A stretch of DNA of 64,000 nt from Dyella solisilvae (GCF_003351225.1 NZ_QQSY01000001.1:1120124-1184123); one strand, 5' to 3'; shown: positions 53,842-63,302, numbered from the stretch's first letter. The notes: a model not told the origin generated them from the letters alone. Numbers and translations are program-made.

Positions 53842-55200
53842 ATGGACAAGGTTTATGCAAGCGCGAAGCAAGCCCTCGACGGGCTGCTGTTCGACGACAT
53901 GACCATCGCCGCCGGCGGATTCGGCCTGTGCGGCATTCCCGAGAACCTCATCGCGGCGCTGCTGGCCGCGGGCACCAAGGGGCTCACCATTGTCGGCAAC
54001 AATGCCGGCGTGGATGACTTCGGCATGGGCCCGCTGCTCAAGACCCGCCAGGTCAAGCGCGTGTACGCCTCCTACGTGGGCGAGAACAAGGAGTTCGAAC
54101 GCCAGGTGCTGGCCGGCGAACTCGAGCTGCACCTGGTGCCGCAAGGCACCCTGGCTGAAAAGCTGCGCGCCGGCGGCGCCGGCATCCCCGGCTTCTATAC
54201 CCGCACCGCGTTCGGCACCAAGCTCGCTGAAGGCAAGGAAACCAAGGTCTTCAACGGCAAGGAATTCGTGCTTGAAGAAGCCATCCATGCCGACGTGTCG
54301 ATCGTGAAGGCGTGGAAGGGCGATCGCCTGGGCAACCTGGTGTTCCGCAAGACCGCGCGCAACTTCAATCCGATGATCGCGACCTGCGGCAAGGTCTGCG
54401 TGGCCGAAGTGGAAGAGCTGGTGGAAGTGGGCGAGCTGCCGCCGGATGGCATCCACGTGCCGGGTATCTACGTCGACCGCATCATCCAGGGTCCGTCGTA
54501 CGAGAAGCGCATCGAGTTCCGCACCATCGCCGGCGCCAACACCGGCAAGGAAAGCCCGATCCGCACCGCGATGGCGCAGCGCGCCGCGAAGGAATTGCAG
54601 GACGGCTTCTACGTCAACCTCGGCATCGGCATTCCGACGCTGGTCGCCAACTACATCCCGCCGGGCATGGACGTCACCCTGCAGTCGGAAAACGGCCTGC
54701 TCGGCATCGGCCCGTTCCCCGATGACGCGCACGTTGATCCGGACCTGATCAACGCCGGCAAGCAGACCATCACCACCCTGCCCGGCTCTAGCTTCTTCTC
54801 CAGCTCCGACTCGTTCGCGATGATCCGCGGCGGCCACATCGACCTGTCCATCCTGGGCGGTCTGGAAGTGTCCTGCACCGGCGACCTCGCCAACTGGATG
54901 GTGCCCGGCAAGATGGTGAAGGGCCCGGGCGGCGCGATGGACCTGGTCAGTGGCGTGAAGCGCGTGGTGGTGCTGATGGAGCACACCGCGAAGGACGGCT
55001 CGCCCAAGATCAAGGATCAGTGCGACCTGCCCATCACCGGCAAGGAATGCGTGGACCTGATCATCACCGACCTGTGCGTGTTCTCGGTCGAGAAGGGCAA
55101 GGGGCTGACGCTGATCGAGCTGCAGGACGGCGTGACGCTCGACGATGTAAAGGCGAAGACGGGCTGTGCGTTTGCGGTGAGTGCGTCGCTGAAGCATTGA
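53842..55200 (+). CDS. scoAB: 3-oxoacid (succinyl-CoA:acetoacetate) CoA-transferase, A and B subunits fused
   Basis: One continuous frame of 452 aa holds both subunits. Residues 1-235 are the A subunit ([32 protein letters not shown]). Residues 243-452 are the B subunit ([20 protein letters not shown]) with the catalytic Glu in SENGLLGIG. Most bacteria encode ScoA and ScoB separately; fused forms are typical of mitochondrial SCOT. The internal ATG at 54571 marks where ScoB would start, without a good ribosome-binding site. The enzyme activates acetoacetate for ketone-body use. Start ATG 53842 follows AAGAAGG. Confidence 0.95.
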   Translation: MDKVYASAKQALDGLLFDDMTIAAGGFGLCGIPENLIAALLAAGTKGLTIVGNNAGVDDFGMGPLLKTRQVKRVYASYVGENKEFERQVLAGELELHLVPQGTLAEKLRAGGAGIPGFYTRTAFGTKLAEGKETKVFNGKEFVLEEAIHADVSIVKAWKGDRLGNLVFRKTARNFNPMIATCGKVCVAEVEELVEVGELPPDGIHVPGIYVDRIIQGPSYEKRIEFRTIAGANTGKESPIRTAMAQRAAKELQDGFYVNLGIGIPTLVANYIPPGMDVTLQSENGLLGIGPFPDDAHVDPDLINAGKQTITTLPGSSFFSSSDSFAMIRGGHIDLSILGGLEVSCTGDLANWMVPGKMVKGPGGAMDLVSGVKRVVVLMEHTAKDGSPKIKDQCDLPITGKECVDLIITDLCVFSVEKGKGLTLIELQDGVTLDDVKAKTGCAFAVSASLKH

Positions 55201-55267
55201 TCGCGGCCCTGCGCGAAAGAGCGGGTGGCGAAGCTCGTCGCCCAAGCTTCCTCGCGCTCCAAGCGTT

Positions 55268-55489
55268 GTCGTCCCAGCGAAAGCTGGACAAGCGCGAAGC
55301 GCGTAGAACGCCCGTAGGGCGGCCCCGAAGGGGCGAGCGCAGCGAGTCATCCAGTGTCGCTGGGTTTCGGCAAGACAGGTGTGCCCATGCTCCACGTTCG
55401 ATGACGAAGCATCGCGTTGCCGCTGGCCACGTCAGCGGTAAGCGTATGCCCGGCGAAAGTCGCTGGGTCCCAGCTTTCGCTGGGACGAC
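55268..55489. repeat. Palindromic repeat element with perfect 21-bp inverted ends
   Basis: The left end GTCGTCCCAGCGAAAGCTGG is repeated as an exact inverse at the right end (to 55489). Each end is itself a small stem, CCAGC-GAAA-GCTGG. Inside are the GGGGCGAGCGCAGCGAGTC segment, a CCCC-GAA-GGGG stem and an inner CCAGTG-type sequence, all shared with the array at 13530-14105. No open frame here is a real gene. Confidence 0.85.
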
Positions 55490-55549
55490 GAGCAGGGAGT
55501 CGTGCGCGAAGTGACATCTCCCCTCAGGGGAGAAGAAATAGCGGCCCGC

Positions 55550-56533
55550 TTACACCGGCAGCGAAGTCGATTCCGGAAAGCGGATGCGCGCGATGTGTCG
55601 GCGGCCTTCGCGCGTCTGCAGCTCCAGCGGCCAGTGGAAGCGTTCGCTGATGCGCTGGGCGATGGCCAGTTCGAATCCGTGGCGGTTGGCCGATGAGCGC
55701 GCCAACGGTTCGCCCCGGTGAGTTACCGTCACCACGCCGGGCATCACCGTGACCACCACCGTGCCACCTTCGGCCTGCTGGCAGGCGTTGCGGATCAACT
55801 GCCAGCACAGCACCGAGAACACGCGCGGCGAGCCGTGCAACGCAAAGCGCGCCGGCTCCTCCAGCTCCAGCGTGATGGGGCGACCTTCCAGCATTTCCAG
55901 CACGTCGGGCAGTTCGTGCCGGATCACGTCGTTGACCACGAAGTCTTCTTCGGTCAGTCCGTTGTCCGATTCACGCGCCAGGATCAGCAGCGCCTCCACC
56001 AGCGCTTCCATCTCGCGCGTGGAACGCTTGATCCGCTGCACCGAGCGCTGGCCGAACTCGCCCAGCGAGGGGTCGTCCGCCAGCATGTCGGCTGACATCT
56101 TGATCACGGTGAGCGGGCTGCGCAGTTCGTGGCTGGCGTCGCGGGTGAAGTTGCGTTCGCGCTGGTTGTAGCCCGCGATGCGGTTGGCGAAGCCATAGAG
56201 GCTGCTGGCCAGGGTGGCCACGTCCGCATCGGTGCGGCGCGGCAGTTGGTCCGGACTCCATCCCTCCAGGTCGAGCGACTGCTCGTCCCAGTCGCCCACC
56301 ACGCGCGCCAGCCGGCTCACCGGCGCCCACTGGCGCCGCACCGCCAGCCAGGCGAGCGCGCTGATGATGACAATCAGCGCCAGCACGGCGCTGACCGGCG
56401 CGACGTCATACACGCCCATCAGGCACACGATCACGATGGCCAGCAGCTGCAGGCCAAAGATGATCGCCAAGCGTCGATGAAACAGTCCGCGGCGAATCGC
56501 TTCCGCGGACTGCAAGCTGCCCCTGCTGGCCAT
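55550..56533 (-). CDS. Sensor histidine kinase with eroded ATP-binding motifs
   Basis: Membrane protein of 327 aa: two helices (about residues 22-68) with almost no periplasmic loop, a HAMP-like linker, and a dimerisation domain with an intact H-box (DASHELRSPLTV). In the ATPase domain the N-box is present (WQLIRNACQQ). The G1 motif is HRGEPL rather than DxGxG, and the G2 segment HGFELAIAQRI lacks the second glycine. ATP binding may be weak or lost. It is the second gene of a pair with the OmpR-type regulator, 21 bases behind it. Confidence 0.88.
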   Translation of the reverse strand: MASRGSLQSAEAIRRGLFHRRLAIIFGLQLLAIVIVCLMGVYDVAPVSAVLALIVIISALAWLAVRRQWAPVSRLARVVGDWDEQSLDLEGWSPDQLPRRTDADVATLASSLYGFANRIAGYNQRERNFTRDASHELRSPLTVIKMSADMLADDPSLGEFGQRSVQRIKRSTREMEALVEALLILARESDNGLTEEDFVVNDVIRHELPDVLEMLEGRPITLELEEPARFALHGSPRVFSVLCWQLIRNACQQAEGGTVVVTVMPGVVTVTHRGEPLARSSANRHGFELAIAQRISERFHWPLELQTREGRRHIARIRFPESTSLPV

Positions 56534-56554
56534 ATTCAGTTCAAGCCGACGCGG

Positions 56555-57286
56555 TTATGCCGGTTGCGAGGCCGAAGCCACCTCCGATTCGAGATCGGCG
56601 AGGCGATAACCGGCGGAGTGGATGGTGTGCAGCAAGGGACGCTCGAACGGCTTGTCGATGACCCGGCGCAGGTTGTACAGGTGCGAACGCAAGGTGTCCG
56701 AATCGGGCAATGTGTCGCCCCAGATCTCGCGTTCGATGTCGCGGCGGCTGACCACGCGGGGCGATTCGCGCATAAGGATGGCCAGCAGCTTGAGGCCGAT
56801 CGGGGAGACGGTGAGCTCCTGGCCGCCACGCACCAGGCGCAACGTCGCCGTATCGAGCGTCATGTCGCCCACCGTGAGTATCTCGGTGGAAACCTGGCGA
56901 CGATCGCGGCGGATCAGCGCTCGCAGGCGGGCTTCCAGCTCGCGCACTTCGAACGGCTTGACCAGGTAGTCGTCGGCGCCGGCTTCCAGACCCACCAGCT
57001 TGTCTTCCAGCGTGTCGCGGGCGGTCAGCATCAGCACCGGCGTGGACTTCTTGGCGTCGCGACGGAGCTTGCGGCACACGTCCAGGCCATCCATGCCCGG
57101 CAACATCAGGTCGAGCACCACCACGTCATAGCTGTTTGAAACGGCAAGGTGCAGTCCACTGACACCGTCGGCGGCGTAGTCGACCGAATAGCCCCGACGC
57201 TCGAGAAACTCTCCCACCATTTCCGCGATCTGGCGGTTGTCCTCAACCAATAGGATCAGTCCTGATTGTTCGTCGCGTGAGCTCAT
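56555..57286 (-). CDS. OmpR/PhoB-family response regulator
   Basis: Regulator of 243 aa. The receiver has LVEDNRQIAEMV, the Asp in VVLDLMLPGMDGLD, Thr in MLTARD and Lys in DYLVKPFEVREL. The winged-helix domain (about residues 130-230) shows LTVSPIGLKLLAILM and DSDTLRSHLYNLRRVIDKPF. It is the first gene of the pair with the histidine kinase. Target genes are unknown. Confidence 0.94.
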   Translation of the reverse strand: MSSRDEQSGLILLVEDNRQIAEMVGEFLERRGYSVDYAADGVSGLHLAVSNSYDVVVLDLMLPGMDGLDVCRKLRRDAKKSTPVLMLTARDTLEDKLVGLEAGADDYLVKPFEVRELEARLRALIRRDRRQVSTEILTVGDMTLDTATLRLVRGGQELTVSPIGLKLLAILMRESPRVVSRRDIEREIWGDTLPDSDTLRSHLYNLRRVIDKPFERPLLHTIHSAGYRLADLESEVASASQPA

Positions 57287-57397
57287 TGCCTACCTCCAGA
57301 AGCTGACTTCACAAAGGTGAACAGCTAACGACCGGCATCGTGAGGAGCGCGTGAAATCCAGATGACCGGTTCACATTGGGTTGTGACCACATTCACG

Positions 57398-58015
57398 TTA
57401 GCGCAACAGCGGCTGCAATGCCTTCCAGACGTTGTCCAGCACCATGGGTTGGGCTGTCGCTACCGGGTGAAGGCCGTCCTCCTGCATTAGCTCCTGCCGC
57501 TGCGCCACGCCATCGAGGAAGAAGGGAACCAGCGCCACGCCCTTGTCCCTGGCCAGGCCGGCGTAGACCTCGCGCAGGCCGTCGCGGTACTGGGGCCCGT
57601 AGTTCACTGGCAGCTCGATGCCCAGCAGCAGCACTCGGGCCTTGGCCTGCTGGCCGGCGGCGATCATGGCGGCGAGGTTGTCCCGCAGCTGGGCCAGCGG
57701 CAGGCCGCGCAGGCCGTCATTGGCGCCCAGCTCGATCACCAGCACGGCGGGATGGTATTGCTCCAGCAGCGCGGGCAGGCGGTTACGCCCGCTGAGCGAG
57801 GTCTCACCGCTGATGCTGGCATTGACCACCGTCCAGCCTGGCTCCATCTTGGTCAGACGGTCGCCCAGCAAATGCACCCAGCCGGACTCGACCGGGATGT
57901 TGTGCGCGGCCGAAAGCGAGTCGCCCAGCACCAGCACGGTTTTCGGCGGGGCTGCGCGGGCGGCGCCGGCGATGGCGCCCAAGAGCACGACCAGGCAACA
58001 AAGGAATCGACGCAT
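57398..58015 (-). CDS. tesA: Periplasmic arylesterase / lysophospholipase TesA
   Basis: SGNH-hydrolase of about 205 aa with a signal peptide (LVVLLGAIAGAARA). Block I is LVLGDSLSA with the nucleophile Ser, block III is ELGANDGLRG, and block V is EDGLHPV with the Asp-His pair. E. coli TesA (thioesterase I/protease I/lysophospholipase L1) has the same layout. Its ATG (58015-58013) overlaps the ATG of the divergent ABC gene by two bases. GGAGG precedes it. Confidence 0.95.
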   Translation of the reverse strand: MRRFLCCLVVLLGAIAGAARAAPPKTVLVLGDSLSAAHNIPVESGWVHLLGDRLTKMEPGWTVVNASISGETSLSGRNRLPALLEQYHPAVLVIELGANDGLRGLPLAQLRDNLAAMIAAGQQAKARVLLLGIELPVNYGPQYRDGLREVYAGLARDKGVALVPFFLDGVAQRQELMQEDGLHPVATAQPMVLDNVWKALQPLLR

Positions 58016-58739
58016 GAGTGGCAATGCCTCCGCTATATCCGACGGTGTGCTCCTGGAGGCGACCGATGTTAGCAAGACGGTGCAGGGTCCCGAGGGGCGC
58101 CTGGACATCCTGACCGGCGTATCGCTGCAGGTGCGCCAGGGAGAAAGTTTCGCCATCGTCGGCGCCTCGGGTTCCGGCAAGACCACCCTGCTCGGCCTGC
58201 TGGCCGGGCTCGACGTGCCCAGCAACGGCCGCATCACGCTGGACGGACACGCGCTGCACAGCATGGACGAGGAGGCGCGCGCGGACCTGCGCCGGAGGCT
58301 GGTCGGCTTCGTATTCCAGTCGTTCCACCTGCTGCCGGCGCTTACCGCCGAAGAGAACGTGATGCTGCCACTGGAACTGGAAGGACGCGACGATGCCCGT
58401 GCGCGGGCTCGTGAGGCGCTCGAAGCGGTCGAGCTGTCGGCGCGGCGACGCCACTACCCGGCCCAGCTCTCCGGCGGCGAGCAACAGCGCGTGGCGATCG
58501 CCCGCGCGTTCGTGCACGGCCCGCGCCTGCTGTTCGCCGATGAACCCACTGGCAACCTGGACCAGCGCACGGGCAGCCACGTCAGCGACCTGATGTTCGC
58601 CCTGAACCACGACCACGGCACCACGCTGGTGCTGGTCACGCACGACCCCAGGCTGGCCGCCCGCTGTGCGCGCCAGGTGGAGCTCGACAACGGCCGCGTG
58701 ATCGCGCCGTCGCGCTCGCCGGCGGCGGTGTCGCCATGA
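58014..58739 (+). CDS. ybbA: ABC transporter ATP-binding protein (YbbA/LolD-like)
   Basis: ATPase of 241 aa with Walker A GASGSGKTT, Q-loop FQSFHLLP, signature LSGGEQQRVAIARAF, Walker B LLFADEPTGNLD and the switch His in VTHDPRL. It belongs to the MacB/LolD/YbbA group that works with FtsX-like permeases. AAAGGA lies nine bases before the ATG. The permease gene follows after 19 bases. The tesA-ybbA divergent order is the same as in E. coli. Confidence 0.95.
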   Translation: MSGNASAISDGVLLEATDVSKTVQGPEGRLDILTGVSLQVRQGESFAIVGASGSGKTTLLGLLAGLDVPSNGRITLDGHALHSMDEEARADLRRRLVGFVFQSFHLLPALTAEENVMLPLELEGRDDARARAREALEAVELSARRRHYPAQLSGGEQQRVAIARAFVHGPRLLFADEPTGNLDQRTGSHVSDLMFALNHDHGTTLVLVTHDPRLAARCARQVELDNGRVIAPSRSPAAVSP

Positions 58740-58758
58740 GGGCATCCGGGGCACGCCC

Positions 58759-61242
58759 GTGAAGCTGCTTCGACTGTCCCTGCGCAGCCTGCGCCGCGAG
58801 TGGCATCTGCCGGAGCTGCGCACGCTCGGCGCCTCGCTGGTGCTGGCGGTCGTCGCCCTCGGCGTGGTGGCCACGCTGGCTGCCCGCATGGAGCGTGGCG
58901 TGCTGGCCAGCGCCGCCGAGCTGATGGGGGGCGACCTCGGTATCAGCGCGCCGCAAGCGCTGCCGCAGGAGTACGCGGCGCAGGCGGCGCAACGCGGCTT
59001 GCAGGTCTCTCGTGGCGCCAGCTTTCCCAGCGTGGCGTTCGCCCGGCAACAAAGCCAGTTGCTCGATGTGCTGGCGACCGATGCCGCCTATCCGCTGCGC
59101 GGCACGCTGGAACTGCGTGATGCGAGCGGCGCCAGCGTGGTCGGCCATGGTCCGCCGGCAGGCGCCGTCTTCCTCGACCATCGCGCGCTGGTTGCGCTCA
59201 ACCTGAAGCTGGGCGACACGGTTCAGCTGGGCGGCCGCGACCTGCGCGTGGGCGGAGAAATCGTGCGCCAGCCCGATGGCGGCGAGCTGGTGGCCATGGC
59301 GCCACGCGCGCTGATGAACATCGGGGACGCCGAAGCAGCTGGACTGCTTGGTGTCGGCAGCCGGGCGCACCATCGGGTGCTGGTGGCCGGCCCGCCCGCC
59401 CTGGTGCAGGACTGGCGCGACTGGGTGCAAGCGCAAACCCTGCCCCAGGGCGCCCAACTGATCACGCTGGAGCAGACCCAGGAGCGCATGCGCAGCGCCT
59501 TCGACCGCGCCAGCGCCTTCCTGCGCCTGACCGCCCTCCTCTCGGCCCTGTTGGCCGGCGTGGCCATTGCGCTGGCCGCGCAGCGTTATGCGCGCCGCAA
59601 GACCGACGAGGTCGCCCTGCTGCGTGCGCTCGGCACACCCCGGCGCCAGGTGCTGGGCCTGCTGGTGGGCACCCTGGGCCTGCTGGCGCTGCCGGCGGTG
59701 ACCGGAGGCGCCCTGATCGCGCTCGGGTTAGCTGAGCTGACCTGGCACTTCGCCAGCCAGCTGTTCGCCGCCGTGCCGACCAGCATGCCCGCAGGACCCG
59801 TCATCGCCGCCGCCGTCATCGGCCTGGCGGTGCTTGCCGGCTTTGCGCTGCCGCCGCTGGCGCGGCTGGCCGAGGTGCCGCCCGTGGCGGTGTTCCGCCA
59901 GAGCGCTGCGCGCCGCGTGCGCCGCTTCGACGCGCTGTATCTGGCGCCGGCGCTGGTCGCCCTGCTGCTGATCTGGAGCCAGAGCGGCTCAGCGAAGCTG
60001 GCGGGCGTGCTGGCCGCCAGCCTGGCCGGCGTGGCGCTGGTAGCAGCCCTGCTGTCGGCTTTGTTGCTGTGGGTGGCCCGACGGGTTGCTCCCGGCGCAC
60101 ACCCGGCCCTGCGGCTGGGCCTGGCTGCACTGGCGCGCCGACGCGGCATGAGCCTGCTGCAGGCCACTGCCCTGAGCCTTGGCCTGGTGGCCTTGCTGCT
60201 GCTCGCCATCGTGGCGCCAGCGCTGCTGGAAGGCTGGCGGCGCGAATTGCCCGCCGACACGCCCAACTGGTTCGTGCTCAACCTGCAGGATGACCAGCGC
60301 GAAGGTTTCGAGCGTGCACTCGCCGGCATCGGTGGTGACAAACTCAACATGCTGCCGCTGGCGGTGGGCAAGCTCACCGCCATCAACGGCCGCCCGATCG
60401 ACCAGAGCCGGTTCAAGGACGAACGCGCCAAGGAATGGGCTGACCGCCAGCTGCGCCTGTCGTGGGCCGACGAACTGCCACCGAGCAACCAGGTGATCGC
60501 CGGCCGCTGGGCTGGCGCGAGTCCGCCGCAGGCCGAGGTGTCGATCGACACCATGTGGCGCGACATGTTCGCCCTGAAGGTAGGTGACACCATGAGCTTC
60601 GACGTCGGCGACCGGCGCATCGATGCGCGCGTCGGCAGCATCCGACGGGTGGACTGGACTTCGTTTCGCGTCAACTTCTTCCTGCTGTTCGATCCGGCCC
60701 ATGCCAGCGGCCTGCCGCACACCTGGATCGCCAGCTTCTACCTGCCGCGCGGCCATGCGGAAGCACTGGCCGCGCTATCGCGCGAGTACAGCAACCTCAG
60801 TCTGGTCGACGTCGACGCCATGCTCGATCGCGTGCACGAGATCGTGGATCAGGTCAGCGGCGCGGTGCGCTGGGTGCTGGGTTTCAGCCTGCTCGCCGGC
60901 GCACTGGTGCTGGCCGCCGCGCTGGCTGCCAGCGCGCACGAACGCCGTCACGAAGCCGCCCTGTTGCGCACCCTCGGCGCCCGCCGCAGCCAGCTGCGCG
61001 CCGCGGCGGCCTGCGAATTCGCCCTGCTCGGCCTGGTGGCCGGCCTCACCGCCGCGTTCGGCGCAGCCGGCACCGGGATATGGCTGGGCCACACCATCTT
61101 CCGCATCGAACATTTCGTGCCGCCGCTCGGATCCCTGTTGCTGGCCGCACTGGCCGCCGCGGTGGTGGTCATGCTGCTGGGACTGGCCGGCACGCGCCGC
61201 GTGAGCCGCACCGCGCCGATGCGCCTGCTACGGGAAAACTGA
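58759..61242 (+). CDS. ybbP: FtsX-like ABC transporter permease (YbbP-like)
   Basis: Large permease of 827 aa with two FtsX/MacB_PCD units. Helices lie near residues 25-45, 255-275, 305-335, 350-370, 395-420, 425-450 and 475-500, with the C-terminal unit near 700-820. Both coupling segments follow the family form (RRKTDEVALLRALGTPRRQV and ERRHEAALLRTLGARRSQL). It probably handles a lipid or lipoprotein-like substrate, and the link to TesA hints at lipid trafficking. The start is GTG; the stop is six bases before the next gene. Confidence 0.93.
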   Translation: MKLLRLSLRSLRREWHLPELRTLGASLVLAVVALGVVATLAARMERGVLASAAELMGGDLGISAPQALPQEYAAQAAQRGLQVSRGASFPSVAFARQQSQLLDVLATDAAYPLRGTLELRDASGASVVGHGPPAGAVFLDHRALVALNLKLGDTVQLGGRDLRVGGEIVRQPDGGELVAMAPRALMNIGDAEAAGLLGVGSRAHHRVLVAGPPALVQDWRDWVQAQTLPQGAQLITLEQTQERMRSAFDRASAFLRLTALLSALLAGVAIALAAQRYARRKTDEVALLRALGTPRRQVLGLLVGTLGLLALPAVTGGALIALGLAELTWHFASQLFAAVPTSMPAGPVIAAAVIGLAVLAGFALPPLARLAEVPPVAVFRQSAARRVRRFDALYLAPALVALLLIWSQSGSAKLAGVLAASLAGVALVAALLSALLLWVARRVAPGAHPALRLGLAALARRRGMSLLQATALSLGLVALLLLAIVAPALLEGWRRELPADTPNWFVLNLQDDQREGFERALAGIGGDKLNMLPLAVGKLTAINGRPIDQSRFKDERAKEWADRQLRLSWADELPPSNQVIAGRWAGASPPQAEVSIDTMWRDMFALKVGDTMSFDVGDRRIDARVGSIRRVDWTSFRVNFFLLFDPAHASGLPHTWIASFYLPRGHAEALAALSREYSNLSLVDVDAMLDRVHEIVDQVSGAVRWVLGFSLLAGALVLAAALAASAHERRHEAALLRTLGARRSQLRAAAACEFALLGLVAGLTAAFGAAGTGIWLGHTIFRIEHFVPPLGSLLLAALAAAVVVMLLGLAGTRRVSRTAPMRLLREN

Positions 61243-61248
61243 CGCTTG

Positions 61249-62364
61249 ATGGCGCCCTCCTGGATCAAACGACTCGCCAACGAGCGCCTGCTCATCGGCT
61301 TTGGCCTGCTGGCCGCCGTCCTTGCCGTGACTGACCCGCATCCCTGGGTCGATCACCAGCGCTGGCTGCAGGTACCCACCCTGGCTGGCCTGCTGGGCCT
61401 GATGATCTGCATCCAGGGCATTCGCGACAGCGGCCTGGTGCAGCACGCCGCGGCGGCCATGGTGGAGCGTGCGCATTCGCTGCGTGGCATGGGCTTGTTG
61501 CTGGTCAGCGCCACCGCCGTGCTGTCGATGGTGCTGACCAACGATGTGAGCCTGTTCCTGCTGGTGCCGCTGACCCTGGCGATCAGCCGCATCTCCAACC
61601 TCCCGCTGATGCGCATGGTGATCCTCCAGGCGCTGGCGGTGAACGCGGGCTCCACGCTGAGCCCCATCGGCAATCCGCAGAACCTGCTGCTATGGCAATA
61701 CACGCACTTGCCCTTCCTCGAGTTCGTGCGCGCCATGCTGCCTGCGTTCGCCACCATGTTCGCGCTGGTGGCCATGCTGACGCTTGCGTGGATGCCGCGC
61801 GGACGCGTCGTGCTGCATGCCGCAGACATCGACGGCCACCCGATCTCGTGGACGCAAGCCGTGCTGTCGCTGGCGGCGATGGCCAGCATGGTGCTGATGA
61901 TGGAGCACGGCCACGCACTGCTCGGCGCCAGCCTGCTGCTCGTGCCTTTCCTGCTGCTTGAGCGCAGCACGCTGGCGCGCGTGGACTGGCTGCTGCTGGC
62001 GACGTTCGCCGCGATCTTTCTCGGGCTGGGCCACTTCGCGGAACTGGGCATGGTGCAGCGCGCGCTGGATGGCCTCGCGCTGGAGCGGCCGCTGGTTCTT
62101 TACGCCAGCGGCATCGTTACGTCCCAGCTGATCAGCAACGTGCCGGCCACCGTGCTGCTGCTGCGCCACGCGCCCGACGCGATGGGCCTGGCGGTGGCGG
62201 TGAATGTCGGCGGCTTCGGCGTGGCGATCGGTTCGCTGGCCAACCTGATCGCGCTGCGGCTGGCTGGCCAGCCGCACGGCCTGCGCCAACTGCACCGGGT
62301 ATCGATACCGTTCCTGCTGGTATGCGCGCCACTGGTTTACCTCGCGTGGCGCTGGCTTGGCTGA
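61249..62364 (+). CDS. Ion-transporter superfamily (SLC13/ArsB-like) membrane protein
   Basis: Polytopic protein of 371 aa with about ten helices. The conserved loop STLSPIGNPQNLLLW carries the GNPQN signature of the IT superfamily, and TNDVSLFLLVPL is the first helix-hairpin motif, with a matching second half ISNVPATVLLLRH. The family transports dicarboxylates, arsenite or other anions, often with sodium; the substrate is unknown. It probably ends the ybbA-ybbP operon and converges on the DUF4097 gene nine bases away. Confidence 0.88.
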   Translation: MAPSWIKRLANERLLIGFGLLAAVLAVTDPHPWVDHQRWLQVPTLAGLLGLMICIQGIRDSGLVQHAAAAMVERAHSLRGMGLLLVSATAVLSMVLTNDVSLFLLVPLTLAISRISNLPLMRMVILQALAVNAGSTLSPIGNPQNLLLWQYTHLPFLEFVRAMLPAFATMFALVAMLTLAWMPRGRVVLHAADIDGHPISWTQAVLSLAAMASMVLMMEHGHALLGASLLLVPFLLLERSTLARVDWLLLATFAAIFLGLGHFAELGMVQRALDGLALERPLVLYASGIVTSQLISNVPATVLLLRHAPDAMGLAVAVNVGGFGVAIGSLANLIALRLAGQPHGLRQLHRVSIPFLLVCAPLVYLAWRWLG

Positions 62365-62373
62365 AGCTGATCG

Positions 62374-63156
62374 CTAGTCGTCGCCGCGATCGCGCGGCAC
62401 GCTGACCTTGCCCTGCACGCCCGAGTGGCTGATGTCACCGCTGCCCTTGGCGCCGACGGTGAAGTCGCCACGCACATTGCGCACGCGCAGATCACCGGAG
62501 CCCAGCGTATCCACGCGCACGCTGCCGCCCACCGACGAAATCGACACGTCGCCCGAACCGATGCTGCCCACGTGGGCATCCTTGGCGACGCCTTCCACCT
62601 TGATGTCGCCCGATCCCATCGAGCCGATGCTGAGGCTGCCCACATCGCGTGCGTCCAGGTCGCCCGACCCCATGCTCAGGGTGAACGGTCCGCTGATCTT
62701 GCTGACGTGCACGTCGCCCGAACCGATCTGCGCCTGCAACGTGTTCAGCCCGGTCACCCAGGCGTCGCCGGAACCGACGTTGAGCTCTACCGGCACTTCC
62801 GGCGGCAACTGCAGGTTGATCTGCAGGCTCGACTCGTAATAGCGGTGTCCCATGAATCCGATGGTCAGCTGGTTGTGCTCGCCGGTTTCGACGATCAGTC
62901 GGTCGCCTTCTCGGCGCTGCGTCACCACCAGGGCGTCGAGCGCCTTCTGGTCGGAAGCACAAGCGTGCCCGGTCAGTGTGCCGACCTTGGCCCCCGGGCT
63001 GCCACTGAGGTGCAGCTCGTGGCTGTGCATGTCCACCTGCACGACGCGCACCCCCGCGAGGTCCAGGGTGAGGTTGCGCGGCGCCTCGAACTTGCAGTCG
63101 CTGGCGTAGGCGCCCAACGGGACGAACAAAAGGGTGGCAAGCACAAGACGGCGCAT
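62374..63156 (-). CDS. Exported DUF4097/DUF2807-type beta-helix protein with GSGD repeats
   Basis: Protein of 260 aa with a signal peptide (TLLFVPLGAYA) and two cysteines (DCKF, HACAS). The C-terminal half is a right-handed-helix-like repeat with seven copies of GSGD, spaced about 17-22 residues apart (VGSGDAW, IGSGDVH, MGSGDLD, MGSGDIK, IGSGDVS, LGSGDLR and KGSGDIS). The family forms adhesin-like or scaffold repeats; its function is unknown. It is divergent from the next gene with 146 bases between. Confidence 0.87.
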   Translation of the reverse strand: MRRLVLATLLFVPLGAYASDCKFEAPRNLTLDLAGVRVVQVDMHSHELHLSGSPGAKVGTLTGHACASDQKALDALVVTQRREGDRLIVETGEHNQLTIGFMGHRYYESSLQINLQLPPEVPVELNVGSGDAWVTGLNTLQAQIGSGDVHVSKISGPFTLSMGSGDLDARDVGSLSIGSMGSGDIKVEGVAKDAHVGSIGSGDVSISSVGGSVRVDTLGSGDLRVRNVRGDFTVGAKGSGDISHSGVQGKVSVPRDRGDD

Positions 63157-63302
63157 GGGGTACTCCTCGCTTTGATTGACACCGGCTGTGATGTTTCACA
63201 CGGCCAAAAGGTTGAAAGCCCACGTTGGCGACACCCGCCGCGGTCAACCGCGCAAGGCAATCCACGTTTTTGCCAACACGACCATCGTGGAGACGCATCA
63301 CC

